From contig NW_024468253.1 in assembly GCF_002104995.1 (NCBI RefSeq), positions 558,001 to 622,000 of the forward strand: DNA of 64,000 nt, given 5' to 3'. Shown piece after piece: positions 11,880-21,147 of this stretch; positions within the stretch are counted from its first letter, which is position 1; each line of letters begins with the position of its first letter. The position numbers were made by a program, and so were the translations under genes. This DNA is from Linderina pennispora (lineage: Eukaryota > Kickxellomycota > Kickxellomycetes > Kickxellales > Kickxellaceae). The notes below the pieces were generated by a model. That model was not told the DNA's origin. It saw nothing but the letters and a program-made list of their open reading frames with translations, and ran no database searches.

Positions 11880-12341
11880 GGGGGTCATTCCTAGACTTGT
11901 AAATTTTAGAAAATTATAATTTTGTTAGATAGATATTTGAATAATTGTTTTCAGAACTATTTTTTGCTACTAGATATTTTTGGAACAGATATTTATAATT
12001 GTTGTGTCCAGAATGTTTTTATGTGTATAATTGATTTTAAAAATACAAATATTTTTTTTGCCATTTCACCCAAACCGCCATCGGCATCTTGGAAAAGTTT
12101 CAGTGAACATAATTTCCTTGTGGTTGCTTAGCCACATCTATTGAGATATTGACTTTTGTTGCCCAATGATAATTAACCCCAAATATACAAAGGTTTTTCT
12201 TTCTGGTTGAAATTATGTTTGCTGAAACTTTTCCAAGATGCTGATGGCGGTTTGGGTGAAATTTTTATTTCACTGAAATTGCCAATAGTTTCAACATGTA
12301 TAAATAATTGTTGTGCAGATAACTAACTCTGAATAACCTCC
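11880..12341. mobile_element. Hairpin (MITE-like) element, type 1
   Basis: It begins GGGGGTCATTCCTAGACTTG and ends TAACCTCC, inverse of GGAGGTTA. Similarity to the copy at 56028-56463 ends at the same ACCTCC, which defines the right boundary. Inside, inverted arms of about 50 bp (12063-12112 and 12211-12261) contain CATCTTGGAAAAGTTTCAGT and its complement, separated by about 100 bp. No coding capacity is visible. Confidence 0.65.
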
Positions 12342-12447
12342 TTATTGAAGCATTTTCTATCAATATGAAATTATTACTGAAAATTCTTATTTTAAAAGAT
12401 GTTTATGATATGTCAACATAGAAGTTCATTGACTCCTCAATTTTAGC

Positions 12448-13672
12448 TTAAATAAGTCTATCTTGTAGTTCTCTCATTGAAGCCTCTAACTCTACTTTTT
12501 GTGGTAAACTACTTCCAACTTCAGCATGAGTTGATCTCTCCTGGTTGTTGCTAGGGTAGTCAAAGTTAGATAGAACCCAAAGTGTGTAGTGATGTTCAAC
12601 AGGAACTTTACTACCTGCTAGGATCTTCTTCATATTGTAGAGTAAGCAACAGAGTTTCAGCTGCATATTGTACACAGTTGTATTTCTAATTCTCACAACT
12701 TCTCTATTTGATAGCCTCTTAAATGTTACCTAGTTCTCCAAATATGCTCTTAACCATTGATCTAAATGAGCTAAGTCTACTATTATATTCTAACTCTGCC
12801 TCACTTAAGTTGGTTCCTCTTGGCTTTCAAACTGGTAAGCAAAAGTTATGCATTCCAAAATTCTCATTCTCTTCTGCTTCTGTTAACTCCTCCAGAATAC
12901 TTTGAGGGTAGCCACTATCTAACACAACACAATCTACTGGAGAGATGTATTTCAATAGTAACATATTCTTAATCATCTTAGAGTCTGGGTGGTTTCTACA
13001 TTCCTCAGTTGGTGAAACAAGGACAACCATTCCATTCAAATCAATGCAAACTTGTGTTCTATATCCTGACTTCTTCAACTTGAAGGAATAAAGATTTGGT
13101 TTGTAAGCACCATTATGTAGTGCTCGTGAGTCATGTCCATCTAACATAAGAGTAATATGCTTAAACCCTTTAGGATTCTGAATCTTTGCTGAGATCACTC
13201 TTAGTTCTGGAGTGGAGAACATTGTGTGCAAGTAGTGTGAAAGCTTCTTGTTCAACTCACTTAACTCTGAGATATAGAACATATTATGAATCACTTGGTA
13301 GCTGCTCTTAGGAATAAACCTTTCTATCTCATTGATTGATAGCCCAGCAACTAACTGATATAAAATCAAGAGTCCTTTCTCAACATTTCTATAAGGATAT
13401 GGATACTGCTTTCTACCAAACAGAACATTTAAGAAGAAGAACACAGGAATCATTCCAAGTTGCTTAACAAGTGTATCTTTAATAAGCTTTATTTCTTTTA
13501 CTTCATGAGCTTCACTCCTATAATACTTCTGCTGTTTATGCACTAACCAGTCTTCATCAAGAAATCTCCACTTTGTTGTGTAGAGCACATTCCACTCCTT
13601 CTCTCTTAATTCTTGTAATTGATTGTCTATCAGTATGAGGTAGTCATAAATTAAAATTTCAACTTTTATCAA
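12448..13672 (-). pseudogene. DDE transposase of the three-gene element, copy 1
   Basis: The first 281 codons are open. Residues 174-183 contain LMLDGHDSR and residues 249-258 VVLDSGYPQS, resembling the first two catalytic Asp blocks of DDE_Tnp_4/PIF-Harbinger transposases (D178, D252). The third block, RSMVKSIFGELG, resembles the family's RxxVExxFG motif but has Lys where Glu is expected. The frame is broken by a TGA at 12827-12829 and by a one-base shift near 12723, beyond which similarity to a transposase C-terminus continues (YNMQLKLCCLLYNMKKIL) to a stop at 12448. A truncated second copy lies at 22867-23568. Superfamily assignment is by motif only and could be a distant DDE group other than Harbinger. 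Confidence 0.6.
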
Positions 13673-13681
13673 TTTTAGAAA

Positions 13682-13921
13682 ATGGGATCATTCCAGAACT
13701 TCTTCAAGCAACATTTAGCTGAGATGTGTGAGGAAGAAAGAGATATGCTTACTCTGCTACTTATTCATGACTTTGATATGAGTGATGACCTAGCAATACA
13801 AGTGCGTAATTGGATCCAACATATTGCTACTGATTGTGAGGTAAGGGTTGAACATGTGTATGATGTATGTCAAACTTTCCATAGAGATATGGAGAGAATG
13901 GATGCTTATTCTTTGTTTTAA
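13682..13921 (+). CDS. Small protein of the three-gene element (79 aa), unknown function
   Basis: This intact 79-codon ORF (MGSFQNFFKQHLAEMCEEER...) is divergent from the transposase start (9 bp away) and convergent with the large ORF. It is acidic and probably helical, with no recognised domain. Its reality is supported by the second copy of the element, where the minus strand encodes MGLFYKFFNTRLAELDEEER and, beyond two transposon insertions, VYIRAWVKN...HVFDIC matching this copy's IQVRNWIQH...HVYDVC. A role as a transposition accessory or DNA-binding protein would be usual for such elements but is only inference. Confidence 0.6.
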   Translation: MGSFQNFFKQHLAEMCEEERDMLTLLLIHDFDMSDDLAIQVRNWIQHIATDCEVRVEHVYDVCQTFHRDMERMDAYSLF

Positions 13922-14467
13922 AATGGCTGCTATTCAACTGTGATTATTCTATATCCTATACTTCTAACTCTTAAGTAGCTCTGTTGCTTTGTTTCTCCTA
14001 ACTATTGAGAAATTGCTTTTCCAATTGAACTATCTACTGGTGTCCTGATAAGAGTTGGCTGTTTATCTCTCCCTTTAATAGGAATATCTAGATAGAAGTA
14101 TAAATATCCTCTGAATGTATAGAGTGTATAATGTGTAACTGTAAATTCATTACCTAACTGAAGAATAATGTAAGCAACTCTATACAATGATGGTTTCAGA
14201 TCTGTATTCTCTTTGATAAATATATGTCTAGTTTTATCTAGTGTGATATTGTCTATTGCTGCTATTAGTGCATTGATGTTTTGCTCTTTTATAGAATGTT
14301 CAACCTCTAACATTTCTGATAGGCATATCCTTCTCTTTGCTTGTTTGCTATCTATCCAACCAATATGCATTCCTTTGTAGTTAACTAATCCCATCTCTTC
14401 AAAAGTATGATACTGCTTAGTTATAGGATAAGTAGACCAGAATGAGTTTCTCTGACTTAGAACAATA

Positions 14468-16049
14468 CACTGAGCGGCAAAATTGAGTCATAAAAATGGA
14501 ATTCATCGAAAATCTTCAATAACTTCTCAGATTGTTGTGAAGTCCACATGAGAAATTTATTTTATAATCTATGCAATGCCCAACCGTAGCATACAAAGTT
14601 ATAAGCACGTCGCTCAAGAAATCACTGAGAAACTGATTTTTAAAAATTGTATTTTTTGACTCAATTTTGCTCTCAAAAATTCGACGATGTATCGCTCAAT
14701 ATCTGGTATGGCCACCATGGGCTTTTTTGACAGCTGCGATACGCGCAGGCATCGAGTTCACCAGCTGTGAGCAAATGGTTTCATTTACTTGCTCACACCA
14801 GATGTCCTGGACCCGCTCCCAGAGGGTGTTGAGATCTTCGATTTCAGGCCCATTACGGATCTCATGCTTAATGAAGTCCCACAAATGCTCAATGGGGTTG
14901 AGATCAGGGGACTGCGCTGGCCATGGTAGCACTGAAATGGAGTTCTCAGCAAACCACCTCCTTGTCCTAGAAGCCATATGGCATGAAGCATTGTCCTGTT
15001 GGAAGATGATGTCACCCTTGTCCAGCCCATACATCTCAATTGTTTGCAGTGGTTCCTCCTGCAGGACACCCACATAGACCGCTGTGTCAATTCCCCCCTC
15101 AAGCCAGCAGAGTTGGCCAGGGCCACATGAAGTTATGCATCCCCAAACCATGATCCCACCTCCACCATATTTTTGGGTTGGGGTAATGTGGTGATCCTGG
15201 AGGACTCCGCCTAGTTTACATAAGCACCTTTCACGTCCATCTGCTCCATTAAGGTGTATTCTTGTCTCATCTGACCAAATTACCTGACTCCAATTGGTGT
15301 CTGTCCAGCTCCCAAAGGCCATAGCAAATTGGCATCGATCCTTATGATGGCGATCTTTCAGTTGAGGGACATTTATTCTGCACATAGATCGAATCCCTTG
15401 GTGATGTAGTGCGCGTCTGATAGTGTACACTGAGATGTGCATACCAGAGTATTGTGCCAGCTGTTGTCAGATCTGCGTTGCTGTAGAACATGTACCAGTA
15501 GTAGCAAGTCGACATATGTATGTCTCATCATATAGTGATAGCAGCTGACTACGACTAGCATGGAAGTTCCTCTCTATGCTATGTTGTGCTCGGGCAATGC
15601 GTGATACTGTGGATTGGGAGACTCCTGTGTCCAATGCAATTTGCCGAGTTGATAATTGTTTTGTTAGAGGAAATTTGATGTGATTTTTATGTGATGATTG
15701 TAACTTTTCAGGCATAGCTAGAATAGAAATGAGATGTGGATGTGGATGAGAGAATGCTGTTGTCTTGTTGGCTAAAATATGGAATTTGCCCACTGCTGTT
15801 TTGGGTATAAAACTAAATGTCGAAAGTAGGAAAGGTCAAAAATGATCACTACTAAAAATTACTACTTTTTCAAAAGACAGTAATATCAAGGGAGTGCGAC
15901 ATTCTAGGAACATTGGTCTTACACAATTCTCATCATCGCATGCAAGTGATATGCATACCCCACTATCAAGGGTATTGCATCACTGCTTTTTCAGATATCA
16001 AACATTTTCAGAAGAAAAAATTTTTGTGACTCAATTTTGCCGCTCAGTG
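14468..16049 (-). mobile_element. Tc1/mariner (DD34E) transposon, copy A
   Basis: This 1,582-bp element has terminal inverted repeats CACTGAGCGGCAAAATTGAG and its complement and is flanked by a duplicated TA (14466-14467 and 16050-16051). It encodes one transposase on the minus strand and lies inside the large ORF of the three-gene element. It is the better preserved of two recognisable copies; the other is at 21148-22732 in opposite orientation. Confidence 0.93.
14696..15793 (-). CDS. Tc1-family transposase, copy A, with one in-frame TGA
   Basis: A 365-codon frame encodes an N-terminal helix-turn-helix (LTKQLSTRQIALDTGVSQST, about residues 42-61) and a DDE catalytic domain. The catalytic residues are D175 in WSDET, D267 in FQQDNASCH and E302 in LNPIEHLWD. 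The last two are separated by 34 residues, which is the Tc1 DD34E signature. The frame is continuous except for TGA at codon 109 (15467-15469), between the HTH and catalytic parts. The same TGA is present in copy B, so it was inherited from a common source. A short intron across it is not convincing. ATGs at 15793 and about 15713 are both possible starts. Confidence 0.85.
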
Positions 16050-17136
16050 TAGTTATATTCTCATCAACTCTTCTAAGAACTTTTTCTGTTTCAAGACCAC
16101 TCTCAAGTGAATCATATATTTGATAAAGTGTAGGTCTATTGTTGAATGAGAGATTAGCAACAACTACCATTGGATCTTCATTCGTAGTAAGCTTCTTAAT
16201 AATTCCTTGCTTCTTTGATGTGATTGAGTTAAACCAATGACAATATGCTAGAGTATGCTGTTGTCTCACATAAATACAAACTGTATAACAACTACTAACC
16301 TTATCAACAAGTGCCATCCACTGAATTTCATAAGAAGTTGCAAATGTTCTGCATTCATTCATGAACTGAACTGTGGTAAGAAGCAAGTTACTATTCCATT
16401 CAACTGTTTGTATCTGAGAAGAATGTACAGTTAGTTCTATCCTAGTCAAACCAGAGTTTCTATAAACATACAATGTTTCTCCAAAGTTGTGCAAAGTTGG
16501 CATAACAAATTCTGAAAGTTTAGAACTAAGAGAGTTATGAACTTCACTAATCTCAAGAAGTTGAATAAACTTGTTATAAATTTTGTTTTGAACTTTAACA
16601 TCTCCTTTCTTTGTAAACCAGCTAATACAGTTAGAACCAGACTTATGTAAATCATCAACAACATCTTTCTTTTCAATTCCTCTTTCTAAAAGGTATTTAT
16701 AAATAATATTTCTAGATGAGATATTCTTATAATCCAATGTGATATCATCATTCGGTAGATATATTTTGTGATTAGCCATAGTAGCAAACTTCACTGCTAA
16801 CAAAGAACTAGCTATTGTAATATTTGGTGTAGATACTTTGTAAATAGTAACTGGTCCATATTGTTCACTAATCTTACTTATATATTTTTATCCAAAACTT
16901 TCTCCAAATACTTTATGCAATCTAATACTAGCTGACTACTGCTTTATTTTCATATCAGATTCAATGCATATCTCAACAGCAACCTCATCAGTGAATGAGT
17001 CAACAAATATTTCAGAAGAATACTTAAATCCAAGTTGCTCTTTACCTCTAGCAGTATACCTAGCATCAGCAACATCAGGCATATTGCTTCTTTCTGACAA
17101 CACTCTTATTAGCAACACTCTTAGTTCACTTTGGAA

Positions 17137-17696
17137 GGGGGTCATTCTTAGACTTGTAAATTTTAGTAAATTACAATTTTATTAGTTAAATATTTGATTA
17201 ATCATTTTCATAGCAGATTTTTACTACTAGTTATTTTTATCATAGTTAATATTATTTATTTTGTCCAGCATGTTTTTGTGTGTATAATTGATTTTAAAAA
17301 TAGAAATATTTTTTTTTGCCATTTCACCCAAACTGCCATCAGCATCTTGGAAAAGTTTCAGTGAATATAATTTCAACCAGAAAGAAAAACTTTGCATATT
17401 AGGGGTTAACTATTATTGGGCAACAAAAGTCAATATCTCAATAGATGTGGCTAAGCAACCACAAGGAAATTATGTTCACTGAAATTTTTCCAAGATGCCG
17501 ATAGCAGTTTGGGTGAAATGGCAAAAAATATTTGTATCTTAGAAGTCAATTATACATACAAAAACATTCTGTATATAATAATTATAAATATCTGCTCCAA
17601 AAATATCTAGTTATAAAAAATGGTTCTGAAAACGATTAAGCATATATGTAAGTAAATTGCAAATATCTAAAATGTATAAGTCTAGGAATGACCCCC
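17137..17696. mobile_element. Hairpin element, type 2 (near full-length palindrome)
   Basis: About 560 bp, beginning GGGGGTCATTCTTAGACTTG and ending with the inverse of GGGGGTCATTCCTAGACTT. The two halves are inverted copies of each other along most of their length, around a central part that repeats the CATCTTGGAAAAGTTTCAGT arms seen in type 1. It would fold into one long hairpin. It carries no ORF and abuts the 5' end of the large ORF. Confidence 0.7.
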
Positions 17697-17697
17697 C

Positions 17698-18332
17698 TAG
17701 TTGAGGGGATATGACATGCTGACCAGTGTGCATATGATGGTATAGAACTTACCTTGACAACATACCTAAGATATGCAGTAGGAGAGCACAAAGATTATGT
17801 CTAAAGAAGTCATCATCATATAAATAGCAATTTGGGCTCTAAGTTGGTTAGAACTGTATACTTTTTCTATTGTATGATGATTAGTGGCATCCCATAGATA
17901 CGATGCGCCATTCACTTATAGGACTTCATTATGAGTATGATCAGATAAAGACCAGAAATCATCATTTTTGGTACCAATGTTGTGTTCGTCTAGGAAATTG
18001 TACATGAGCAATGATATGAAAGTATTTGCCCATTGCTAGTGACCTCGATGCCGAGGCGTATCGCTGCGGTCAAAAAAGCCTATGGTGGCTATGCTAGCTA
18101 ATGAGAAATAAATCAACAAATTTTTATGAGTGAAATTGAGTCAAAAATTTTTATTTTAAGTAGTTGATTTCTCGAATATTTCTAGACTGATATGCATGCA
18201 ACTACAAAAAATATATTACTGCATGCCATGCACCATGAATTAATTTTATCATATTCAATGAACGTCGTTCAGAGAAATTTTTTAAGATTTTCGATGATTT
18301 TGATTTTTGTGACTCAATTTTGCCGCTCAGTG
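17698..18332. mobile_element. Right-end fragment of a Tc1-type relic
   Basis: From CTAGTTGAGGGG onward it matches the right half of the relic at 19560-21139 and ends TTTTGCCGCTCAGTG followed by TA. It retains a decayed transposase C-terminus (CGTATCGCTGCGGTCAAAAA) and probably belongs with the left fragment at 11648-11878. Its right end lies within the large ORF of copy 2. Confidence 0.7.
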
Positions 18333-18334
18333 TA

Positions 18335-19298
18335 TAATAAATTTGTTCAACTCTTAGAAAGTGGTGAGGTTCGTAATCAACTTACTTCTACGCTATCAGA
18401 ACTAGTGATGCCAATTTCTCAATAGTTTGGTGAAACACTTGTTGCTTGTAGGAATGAAGGATTAATGAGGCTTGAACTTACTGTTCACTCTCCTGAGTTG
18501 AAAGAAGTAGAATGGAACATAAACTTAATTGCTAGTACACTGGAGTTTCTTAGTGATTATAGGACATTTGCAATATCTTATGAAAAGCAATGGATGGCAC
18601 TAGTTGATCAGATTCATAACAAACATACATTGTGTATTTACTTTCATAAAGAACATGCTCTTGCTTATTGCCATTGGTTCAATCAGACAACTAAGAAGAA
18701 ACAAGGAATAGCTAAAAAGTTGAAAAAGAATGAGGATGTGATGACTGTTGTTTCTAATCTTACATTCAATGGACACCCAACTGTTCTTCTTACATATGCT
18801 ACTAGTAGTGGTCCTCTTGAATCTGAAGTTGTTCTGAGAAGAGATATCACAAACATCACTATTGTTCCTAGTCAGAGGAATTCCTTCTGGCCTGTTGCTT
18901 CAAGAGAAAGACAGCAACACACATTTGCTGAAATGGGACTTATTAACTATCATGGAATACATATTGATTGGTTAACAGCTCAGCAAGCAAGAGAGAAAGT
19001 TAGGCTTTCAACTCTCTCAATTGTTAGTGATAATACTGATGGTTTAGGAATAGATGACCTTCTTGCAGATATTAGCAATATTGAACTTGATGGTCTAGAA
19101 CCTACATATTTAAGAGAAAATACTGATCTTAAGCTAGCTAGTTATAAAGTTGCTTATAACATACTTCATGTTGGAGATGAGTTCATAGTCAGTCATTACT
19201 TCTTATATACTTTTAGAGGATTGCCTTTCTACTATCTAGATATCTATATGATTCATATTGAAATAGTTAGCAATACTCACACTCATATCAAAATATAA
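18335..19298 (+). pseudogene. Large ORF of the three-gene element, copy 2, 5'-truncated
   Basis: The frame starts mid-protein at YNKFVQLLESGEVRNQL directly after the Tc1 relic's TA and runs to 19298, with one in-frame TAG at 18423-18425. It aligns along its length with copy 1: MRLELTVHSPELK versus TRIELTVHSSQIQ, AYCHWFNQTTKKKQG versus AYCHWFNSITSKKQG, and TFRGLPFYYLDI versus TFRGYLYFYLDI. After YLDI the two diverge, probably through a frameshift. The N-terminal half present in copy 1 is missing. Plus orientation here against minus there shows that the element copies are inverted. Confidence 0.6.
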
Positions 19299-19414
19299 GC
19301 AAGTAGTCCATTTGGTGAATATATTGCTTATATTATTGGCCAACCAAATCAAGAAGTAGTACTTAAAGTAACTAGAATTCATAATCGTATTATCTATACT
19401 GAGAGGATCTAGTT

Positions 19415-19557
19415 TTAAAATGGGCAGTTGGCAACCACTACTTCCATATCTACACAACTGTAGTTGCATATATCAAATACATGCTTAATACTAAAACCCC
19501 TATCTTCAGAAACATTCTTAACCCATGCTCTGATGTACACTGTTAATTTTCTGCTTA
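19415..19557 (-). pseudogene. Small ORF of the three-gene element, copy 2, C-terminal half
   Basis: The minus strand encodes VYIRAWVKNVSED...KHVFDICNYSCVDMEV and ends in a TAA at 19415-19417. It matches the second half of the intact 79-aa protein at 13682-13921. The N-terminal half lies at 22735-22823, displaced by the Tc1 relic at 19560-21139 and Tc1 copy B. A one-base shift separates the halves after joining. Confidence 0.55.
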
Positions 19558-19559
19558 TA

Positions 19560-21139
19560 CACTGAGCGGCAAAATTGAGTCACAAAATTTTTTTTCAACT
19601 TTTTGATGCTATATCTTCGTCATCAGATAACATAGATACTTCCATTTGATATATGTTCGATGGGGCTTGACATAGTATAAAAGTATGTAGTCAAATGTTC
19701 TCTAAACATTGTACCTCGCATGATAACGAAGCAATAGTAAATAACTCTAAAAATTGGAGAGGCAAAAATTTGACTCACTTTGCCTTCGTAATGCTATTTC
19801 AATACCATATCATTTTTCAAATAATGTGAAATCACTACCCATAACTCTGTTGCACTCGCTCTTCAATAATAATATCTCGTCCACAACGTTGCTCAACTAC
19901 GCATGGTACTATCATATATTCAATATGCGAAGAAAAATTTTGAAGGAAATGATCAACGCTTTAGCGCTGCCATCACTCTTATGGATGCTGAATGCATAGT
20001 TGATACTCACATGGCTAGTGTTCAACGCTGAAGAGAAATGAGTTTGATAGCTAGTTCACTGAAGGAATTATCAACTATAAATGATGTACAACTACACATC
20101 AGCTCACCTTTGAAGCAACGTAATTCGATGACATGATTTTTTTATAGTATCAGTATATAGATAAGTAGAGAGGTTACTACTGTGGCTATCTGCTCTATAC
20201 TATGAGATGTCTATATGTAACCTCTGTGCCTAATGATAAGCAATTTAGTATGAATCATATATTTTGCAATTTTCTTAATCCCTCTTTAAGCAGCTCCTTC
20301 TGATCAAATATTCAATAGATCAAATCAGATGTACTTACTATACAAAATACATGTACTATAGGTAACAGTGAGATTGAAATATCTTAATGAATATACTCTA
20401 TTCTGTGAATATTAGGAAGAAACCTAGATTCTAAGATAATCAGAAAAAGTATATTCTTAGTTTAGAGTAGTGTATCTCTATACAGCTATGGCCATTGCTT
20501 CCCTAGTTGAGGGGGATGTGACACACTGACCAGTGTGTATATGATGATATAAAATATACCTTGATTACATACCTATGATAACCAGTAGGAGGGTGCAAAG
20601 ATTATGTCTAAAGAAGTCATTATCACATAAATGGCAATTTGGGCTACAAGTTGGTTAGATATGTATACTGTTTCTACTGTATGATGATCAGTGTAGTCCC
20701 CTAGATACGATGCACTACTCACATATAGGGCTTCATTATAAGCATGATCTGATAAAGACCAGAGGTCATCGTTTTTGGCACCTATGTGGCATTGGCCTAG
20801 GAAATTATAAATAGGTAAATAAATGAAACCATTTGTTTATGGCTAGTGAACTCGATGCCTGTGCGTATTGCTGCAGTCAAAAAAACCTATGGTGGCTATA
20901 CTAGTTATTGAGAAAAAAATCGACGAATTTTGTGAGCAAAATTGAGTCTAAAATTTTTAATTTTAAATACTCAATTTCTCATATATTTCAAGAGCAATAA
21001 GCATGCAACTGCATGAAATAGATTAGTGCATGGCATACACCATGAATTATTTTTATTATATTCAACGAGCATCGTTCTAAGAAATTATTTAAGATTTTTG
21101 ATGATTTTTATTTTTGTGACTCAATTTTGCCGCTCAGTG
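19560..21139. mobile_element. Decayed Tc1-type element (1,580 bp)
   Basis: It has intact terminal inverted repeats (CACTGAGCGGCAAAATTGAG), TA at both edges and the same overall length as copies A and B. The interior has drifted far from them. Only traces of transposase coding remain, for example AACTCGATGCCTGTGCGTAT, which corresponds to NSMPARIAAVKK in copy A. No usable ORF remains. It belongs to the same relic group as 24004-25580 and 25819-27397. Confidence 0.85.
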
Positions 21140-21147
21140 TATCAATA

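Larger units (their letters stand above)
14002..17136 (-). pseudogene. Large ORF of the three-gene element, copy 1, split by a Tc1 insertion
   Basis: One minus-strand frame runs from 17136 to 16052, is interrupted by the Tc1 element at 14468-16049, and resumes from 14465 to a stop at 14002 (at least 515 codons, start not visible). Removing the Tc1 with one TA joins VDENIT to IVLSQRNSFW. The second copy reads TNITIVPSQRNSFW there, so the join is correct. In-frame stops at 16936-16938 (TAG) and 16888-16890 (TAA) mark decay. I do not recognise the family. It contains NKIYNKFIQLLE followed about 30 residues later by RIELTVHS, and WMALVDK...AYCHWFN. The spacing of a xYxK-type motif and RxELT faintly recalls replication initiators, but no HUH motif is visible. 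Confidence 0.6.
11879..17697. mobile_element. Composite: three-gene DDE transposon, copy 1, with a nested Tc1 element
   Basis: Outer ends are GGGGGTCATTCCTAGACTT at 11880 and its near-perfect inverse ending at 17696. TAG occurs directly outside both ends (11876-11878, 17698-17700), which would be a 3-bp target duplication such as PIF/Harbinger elements make. Inside, in order, are a hairpin element (11880-12341), a DDE transposase gene (minus), a small ORF (plus), a large ORF of unknown function (minus, split by a Tc1 insertion) and a second hairpin element (17137-17696). Without the nested Tc1 it would be about 4.2 kb. It is also possible that the two hairpin units are independent MITEs flanking a core at 12342-17136. 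All three genes recur in the inverted copy at 18335-23568. Confidence 0.55.

Noticed and set aside
12723-12905. 60-codon plus-strand frame in the DDE transposase region
   Set aside because: It lies opposite the continuing transposase C-terminus, which has the coherent similarity.
15440-15490. A tiny intron removing the TGA in the Tc1 transposase
   Set aside because: The only GT..AG pair around it would be about 35 bp and would shift the frame.
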